Shown in pieces: positions 5,960-8,672 of a stretch of DNA of 8,672 nucleotides (position 1 is its first letter; each line of letters starts with the position of its first letter). Position numbers and translations under genes: made by a program. Source of the stretch: Kiloniellales bacterium (GTDB lineage: Bacteria > Pseudomonadota > Alphaproteobacteria > Kiloniellales > JAKSDN01); the NCBI GenBank assembly GCA_022360075.1, contig JAKSDN010001125.1:1-8672 (forward strand), written 5' to 3'. A model generated the notes under the pieces. It was not told the DNA's origin and did not search any database. It was given only the letters and a program-made list of their open reading frames with translations.

Positions 5960-6937
5960 TCACGGCAGCTCTACGGCATAGCTCTCGACCGGCGGGCTCG
6001 AGTCTATCACCTTGCGCGCTTGCAGGAACTCGGCGAAGCGCGCGTAGCGCCCCCGGTCCAAGGCCGCGGGCCGCAGCGCGAAGCGCGGCAGAGTATCGCG
6101 CCAGGCGAGGCGGTTGAGCGCGTCGTCCAGCGCCGGGCGATGGGCGATGAAGCTCTGCCAGGCTTCCTCGGGATGGTTGATCGTGTACTGCACGCCGCGC
6201 TCGATCGCGCGCAGCAGGGCGGGCAGGCGCGGGTCGTCGAGGCGCTTGGCGTTGGCCACCACGATCAGCTCGTCATAGGCCGGCACGCCCTCCTCCTCGA
6301 CGAAGAAGGCGCGGCCCTTGCGGCCCTCGATGGTGAGCTGGTTGAGCTCGAAGTTGCGGTAGGCCCCGATCACGGCATCGACCTGGCCCGAGAGCAGCGA
6401 AGGGCTGAGCGAGAAGTTGACGTTCACGAGCGTCACGTCATCGAGCCCGAGCCCGGCCTTCTCCAGCATGGCGCCGAGCACGGCGTCCTCGAAGCCGCCG
6501 ACCGAGAAGCCGACCTTGCGGCCCTTGAGGTCGGCGATCGAGCGGACCGGGCTTTCGTCCAGCACCAGCAAGGTGCTGAGCGGCGTTGCCACGAGCGTAC
6601 CAATGCGCGCGAGCGGCAGGCCGGCGGCGGCCTGGATGTGGAGCTGCGGCTGGTAGGAGATCGCCACGGGCGCCTTGCCGGCGGCGACCAGCTTCGGCGG
6701 GTCGTTCGGGTCGGCCGGCTCGATCAGCTCGACCTCCAGGCCTTCCTCGGCGAAGAAGCCGCGCTCCAGGGCGACGACGATCGGCCCGTGGTCGGGGTTG
6801 AGGAACCAGTCGAGCAGGATGGTGAGCTTCTCGGCGCGCAGTGGCGCCGCTCCGGCCAGCAGCGCGGCGGCGAGAGCGAGGACGGCGAGCGACGACCGTG
6901 CTGGTCGGATGAGGATCGAGGACAGAAGCGTTGGCAT
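5960..6937 (-). CDS. thiY: ThiY-like thiamin-pyrimidine ABC transporter substrate-binding protein
   Basis: This 325-residue protein has a clear Sec signal peptide (positive n-region around RPARSS, hydrophobic core AVLALAAALLAGAA, likely cleavage after LRA at residue 35). The mature part starts KLTILLDWFLNPDHGPIVVA, the hallmark of the NMT1/THI5-like periplasmic binding proteins (ThiY and relatives). It continues with PKLVAAGKAPVAISYQP (81-97), SIADLKGRKVGFSVGGFED (133-151), GQVDAVIGAYRNFE (184-197) and YDELIVVAN (221-229). ThiY binds N-formyl-aminomethylpyrimidine, a degraded-thiamin product, for import. The TPP riboswitch directly upstream and tenA directly downstream support this specific role over other NMT1-like ligands. 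The start at ATG 6935-6937 follows AAGGGAGGT with good spacing. No permease (ThiX) or ATPase (ThiZ) gene follows within the window. HMP or thiamin itself as ligand is the alternative. Confidence 0.88.
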   Translation of the reverse strand: MPTLLSSILIRPARSSLAVLALAAALLAGAAPLRAEKLTILLDWFLNPDHGPIVVALERGFFAEEGLEVELIEPADPNDPPKLVAAGKAPVAISYQPQLHIQAAAGLPLARIGTLVATPLSTLLVLDESPVRSIADLKGRKVGFSVGGFEDAVLGAMLEKAGLGLDDVTLVNVNFSLSPSLLSGQVDAVIGAYRNFELNQLTIEGRKGRAFFVEEEGVPAYDELIVVANAKRLDDPRLPALLRAIERGVQYTINHPEEAWQSFIAHRPALDDALNRLAWRDTLPRFALRPAALDRGRYARFAEFLQARKVIDSSPPVESYAVELP

Positions 6938-6943
6938 AAGCGG

Positions 6944-6981
6944 ACCTCCCTTGCCAAACGGTGGACAGGAGATCCGGGAGG
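6944..6981 (-). promoter_or_regulatory. Shine-Dalgarno and possible sequestering anti-Shine-Dalgarno of thiY
   Basis: On the minus strand the thiY Shine-Dalgarno AAGGGAGGT occupies 6952-6944, six bases from the ATG. The same leader carries CCTCCC at 6981-6976, which can pair with GGGAGG at 6950-6945 over a 25-base loop. This gives a simple translational expression platform downstream of the TPP aptamer, as is common in Gram-negative bacteria. No terminator-like hairpin with a U-tract was seen in the leader. The pairing is visible; its use as a switch is inferred. Confidence 0.5.
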
Positions 6982-7020
6982 CTGGGGGGACGGGCGGCCG
7001 CTTGGGCCAAAGACAGGTTC

Positions 7021-7123
7021 CGTTCCCTGCGCCGGCATTACCCGGATCAGGTTCGAAGGGTCACCGTCTTCACCCGAGGGCAGGACGATATCTCAGCCCG
7101 AACTCTGGGCCCCCCTAGGAACG
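7021..7123 (-). ncRNA. TPP (thiamin pyrophosphate) riboswitch, THI element
   Basis: Read on the minus strand, the element has P1 arms GGAACG's complement CGTTCC (7123-7118) and GGAACG (7026-7021). It also has the conserved GGGGGGCCC start, GGGCTGAGAT (7099-7090; CUGAGA at 7096-7091), ACCCTTCGAACCTGAT (7061-7046) and CCGGGTAATGCCGGCGCAGGG. These are the pyrimidine-sensing CUGAGA and the pyrophosphate-sensing GAACCUGAUC-x-GGxUAAU motifs of the THI box. It precedes thiY by 83 nt and should repress thiY-tenA expression when cytoplasmic TPP is high. Confidence 0.96.
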
Positions 7124-7128
7124 CCGCG

Positions 7129-7157
7129 ATCATGGGAAGCGCGCGCGGTCCTGTCAA
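7129..7157 (-). promoter_or_regulatory. Sigma-70-type promoter for the riboswitch-thiY-tenA unit
   Basis: On the minus strand there is a consensus -35 TTGACA (7157-7152), a 17-bp spacer and a -10 CATGAT (7134-7129; four of six consensus bases). A start about 6-7 bases past the -10 would fall at about 7123, exactly the first base of the riboswitch P1 stem, which strongly supports the call. Confidence 0.75.
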
Positions 7158-7247
7158 CCACTGACGGGTTTGGGCTTTCCCCGCCTCTAATCCGTCGCCA
7201 CTGCCGATGGCTTGTGCTAGAGAGGCGGCCACCGACGCGGGACGACA

Positions 7248-8204
7248 ATGGCCAACTTCCTCGATTTCGAAAAGCCGATCGCCGAGCTCGAAGGCAAGAT
7301 CGAGGAGCTGCGGCACCTCTCCGACAACGGCGACATCAACATCGCCGAGGAGGTTGCCCGGCTCCAAGGCAAGGCCGAGCGGCTTCTGCGCCAGACCTAC
7401 GCGAAGCTGACGCCTTGGCAGAAGACCCAGGTCGCGCGCCATCCTGACCGCCCGCACTTCCGCGACTACGTCGAGGTCCTGGTCGAGGACTTCACGCCCC
7501 TGGCAGGCGACCGGCTCTACGGCGAGGACCAGGCGATCGTCGGCGGCATCGGCCGTTTTCGCGGGCTTTCGGTGGTCCTGATCGGCCACGAGAAGGGCGC
7601 CGATACCCAGAGCCGGGTGCGCCACAACTTCGGCATGGCGCGGCCGGAGGGCTATCGCAAGGCTCAGCGCCTGATGAACCTGGCCGACCGTTTCCGTCTG
7701 CCAGTGATCACGCTGGTCGATACGCCCGGCGCCTATCCCGGCATCGGCGCCGAAGAGCGCGGCCAGGCCGAGGCGATCGCGAGCTGCATCGAGACCTGCC
7801 TGTCGATCCGGGTACCCTTCGTCTCGGCGGTGATCGGTGAGGGCGGCTCCGGCGGCGCCATCGCGCTCGCCGCCGCCAATAGCGTGCTGATGCTCGAGCA
7901 CGCGGTCTATTCGGTGATCTCGCCGGAGGGCTGTGCCTCGATCCTCTGGCGCAGCGGCGATCAAGCCCAGGTGGCGGCCGAGGCTTTGAAGCTCACCGCC
8001 CAGGACCTGCACAAGCTCGGCGTCGTCGACACGGTGGTCGAAGAGCCTCTCGGCGGTGCCCAGCGCGGCCGTCAGGTCACGGTCGAAGCGGTCGGCAACA
8101 GCCTCGAGCAGGCCCTACAGTCGATGAACGGCCAGCAGGGCACGATCCTGAAGGAGCGCCGCCGCGAGAAATTCCTCGCCATGGGCCAGAAGGGGCTGAG
8201 CTGA
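7248..8204 (+). CDS. accA: Acetyl-CoA carboxylase carboxyltransferase subunit alpha
   Basis: This 318-residue protein is the usual AccA length and collinear with the family throughout. It starts [19 protein letters not shown], followed by the crotonase-like carboxyltransferase core: [27 protein letters not shown] (113-139), [20 protein letters not shown] (154-173), [12 protein letters not shown] (197-208) and [15 protein letters not shown] (220-234), ending in an alpha-helical tail. With AccD it transfers the carboxyl group from biotinylated AccB to acetyl-CoA to make malonyl-CoA, the first committed step of fatty acid synthesis, in the cytoplasm. The start ATG has GGGA five bases upstream and matches the family N terminus. 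It is divergent from the thiY unit, with about 90 bp between that promoter and this ATG. I found no convincing promoter for accA itself (CTGACG-19-TCTAAT at 7161-7191 is a weak candidate). Confidence 0.98.
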   Translation: MANFLDFEKPIAELEGKIEELRHLSDNGDINIAEEVARLQGKAERLLRQTYAKLTPWQKTQVARHPDRPHFRDYVEVLVEDFTPLAGDRLYGEDQAIVGGIGRFRGLSVVLIGHEKGADTQSRVRHNFGMARPEGYRKAQRLMNLADRFRLPVITLVDTPGAYPGIGAEERGQAEAIASCIETCLSIRVPFVSAVIGEGGSGGAIALAAANSVLMLEHAVYSVISPEGCASILWRSGDQAQVAAEALKLTAQDLHKLGVVDTVVEEPLGGAQRGRQVTVEAVGNSLEQALQSMNGQQGTILKERRREKFLAMGQKGLS

Positions 8205-8234
8205 GGCAGGCGGAGATCGCTTCGCGGCGCCGTT

Positions 8235-8251
8235 GCTAGCGCTTCGCTGGC
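8235..8251 (+). terminator. Candidate accA terminator hairpin
   Basis: GCTAGCG (8235-8241) pairs with CGCTGGC (8245-8251), including one T-G wobble, around a 3-base loop. The downstream sequence CTTGCACTTTT is modestly T-rich. It sits 31 nt after the accA stop. A second hairpin, GTCCGC/GCGGAC (8270-8275 with 8279-8284), follows. Neither has a strong U-tract. Confidence 0.35.
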
Positions 8252-8285
8252 CTTGCACTTTTGGAAGTGGTCCGCTTCGCGGACG

Positions 8286-8327
8286 CCCCTCACCCTAACT
8301 CTCCGCGAAAACGGGGCAACTCCTCCC
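8286..8327. repeat. Degenerate REP-like sequence abutting a start codon
   Basis: CCCCTCACCCTAACTCTCC (8286-8304) closely resembles the CCCTCACCCTAACCCTCTCC-type dispersed intergenic repeat known from many proteobacterial genomes. Its expected complementary arm is degraded (ACGGGGCAACTCCTCCC). The element runs up to the ATG at 8328 and so replaces a normal Shine-Dalgarno region. Confidence 0.45.
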
Positions 8328-8672
8328 ATGGGACATTGGTTTCGTTGCCTTCTGATGGTGGCTGTGACGATGGGACTTCAGAGCGAGGCTCCGCGCGCCG
8401 AAAACGAAACCCAGCGCATGACGCTTGTGCTCGCGGCGCCGCGGGCGGACGACGACTACTACGCCCCGGTCTACGACGGGATACTCGCCTTCCAACTGGA
8501 CTACGCCCGCGCCATCGCCGCGCACGACGATGCGGTGATCCTGGTCGACGACGCGGCCTACGATTTCTTTGCCCGGCATCTGCCCGACGAGATGCTGCTG
8601 CCTTGGCCCATGGCGGACATCTGGGCACGCGACTACAGCCCGGTCTTCGCCACGGCGCCCTTGGCCTTCCGC
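8328..8672 (+). CDS. Exported agmatine/peptidylarginine-deiminase-family protein, 3'-truncated by window edge
   Basis: From ATG 8328-8330 the frame is open to the end of the window (115 visible residues). Residues 1-24 look like a Sec signal peptide (MGHWFR, then CLLMVAVTMGLQ, then SEAPRA, cleavage likely after Ala24). The domain starts MTLVLAAPRADDDYYAPVYDG (from residue 31), and DIWARDYSPVF (97-107) matches the DxWxRDxGP motif of the agmatine deiminase/PAD_porph (guanidino-group-modifying) family, where the Asp residues hold the guanidinium group. The catalytic His and Cys lie beyond the window. Compared with agmatine deiminases, the N-terminal EWEPHxxxWLAWP motif is missing, and the export signal is unusual for a polyamine enzyme. 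A periplasmic arginine/peptidylarginine deiminase or dihydrolase-like role is possible. The start is uncertain: Shine-Dalgarno is weak (GGGG 11 bases upstream), and ATG 8355 and 8418 are in frame. Confidence 0.72.
   Translation, partial: MGHWFRCLLMVAVTMGLQSEAPRAENETQRMTLVLAAPRADDDYYAPVYDGILAFQLDYARAIAAHDDAVILVDDAAYDFFARHLPDEMLLPWPMADIWARDYSPVFATAPLAFR

Noticed and set aside
6020..7447. Long plus-strand frame (475 codons) opposite thiY and through the riboswitch
   Set aside because: Antisense to thiY and the TPP aptamer and overlapping the start of accA; this is a GC-driven shadow frame without family features.
7047..8012. Minus-strand 321-codon frame opposite accA
   Set aside because: Shadow of accA, which has full-length family identity on the plus strand.

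Overview
The window looks like chromosome of a GC-rich alphaproteobacterium, plausibly Rhodospirillales or a relative. That placement is an inference from four things: the malyl-CoA lyase type at the left edge, the high GC of the core genes (about 70% in a sampled line of the first gene), a palindromic intergenic repeat of a kind common in alphaproteobacteria, and a TPP-riboswitch-controlled thiamin salvage operon. No taxonomic marker gene is present.

Layout from left to right. (1) 1-788: the 3' part of a malyl-CoA/beta-methylmalyl-CoA lyase (+), convergent with a nitrilase-superfamily amidohydrolase (803-1759, -). (2) About 1.9-5.0 kb: an islet of clearly lower GC (about 45-50% in sampled lines). 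It carries two divergent genes: a membrane-anchored SGNH-fold hydrolase/acyltransferase (2033-3244, -) and a radical SAM/SPASM enzyme (3993-4862, +). A 748-bp spacer between them holds no convincing intact gene. The islet has a three-unit 10-bp repeat on its left and a dispersed palindromic repeat (4928-5011) on its right. (3) 5244-7157: a minus-strand pyrimidine/thiamin salvage transcription unit. Its order is a TTGACA-17-CATGAT promoter, a TPP riboswitch aptamer, a leader able to sequester the Shine-Dalgarno, a ThiY-type periplasmic binding protein, and a TenA-family hydrolase lacking the usual cysteine. (4) 7248-8204: accA, the acetyl-CoA carboxylase carboxyltransferase alpha subunit (+). 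(5) 8328-8672: the 5' part of an exported agmatine/peptidylarginine-deiminase-family protein (+), running off the right edge.

How the genes relate. thiY and tenA form one thiamin-repressed unit: ThiY should capture a degraded-thiamin pyrimidine (formylaminopyrimidine type) in the periplasm, and TenA should hydrolyse the aminopyrimidine in the cytoplasm to HMP. The ABC permease and ATPase that ThiY needs are not in the window. accA (fatty acid synthesis) and the malyl-CoA lyase (acyl-CoA/glyoxylate metabolism) are core genes with no visible link to the islet. The SGNH and radical SAM genes look acquired and may modify a surface or extracellular polymer, but nothing in the sequence identifies a substrate.

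No rRNA, tRNA, CRISPR array or intact transposase was seen. The best candidates for a second look are the divergent SGNH/radical SAM pair in its low-GC islet, the Cys-less TenA in an operon without permease or ATPase, and the promoter/riboswitch architecture.
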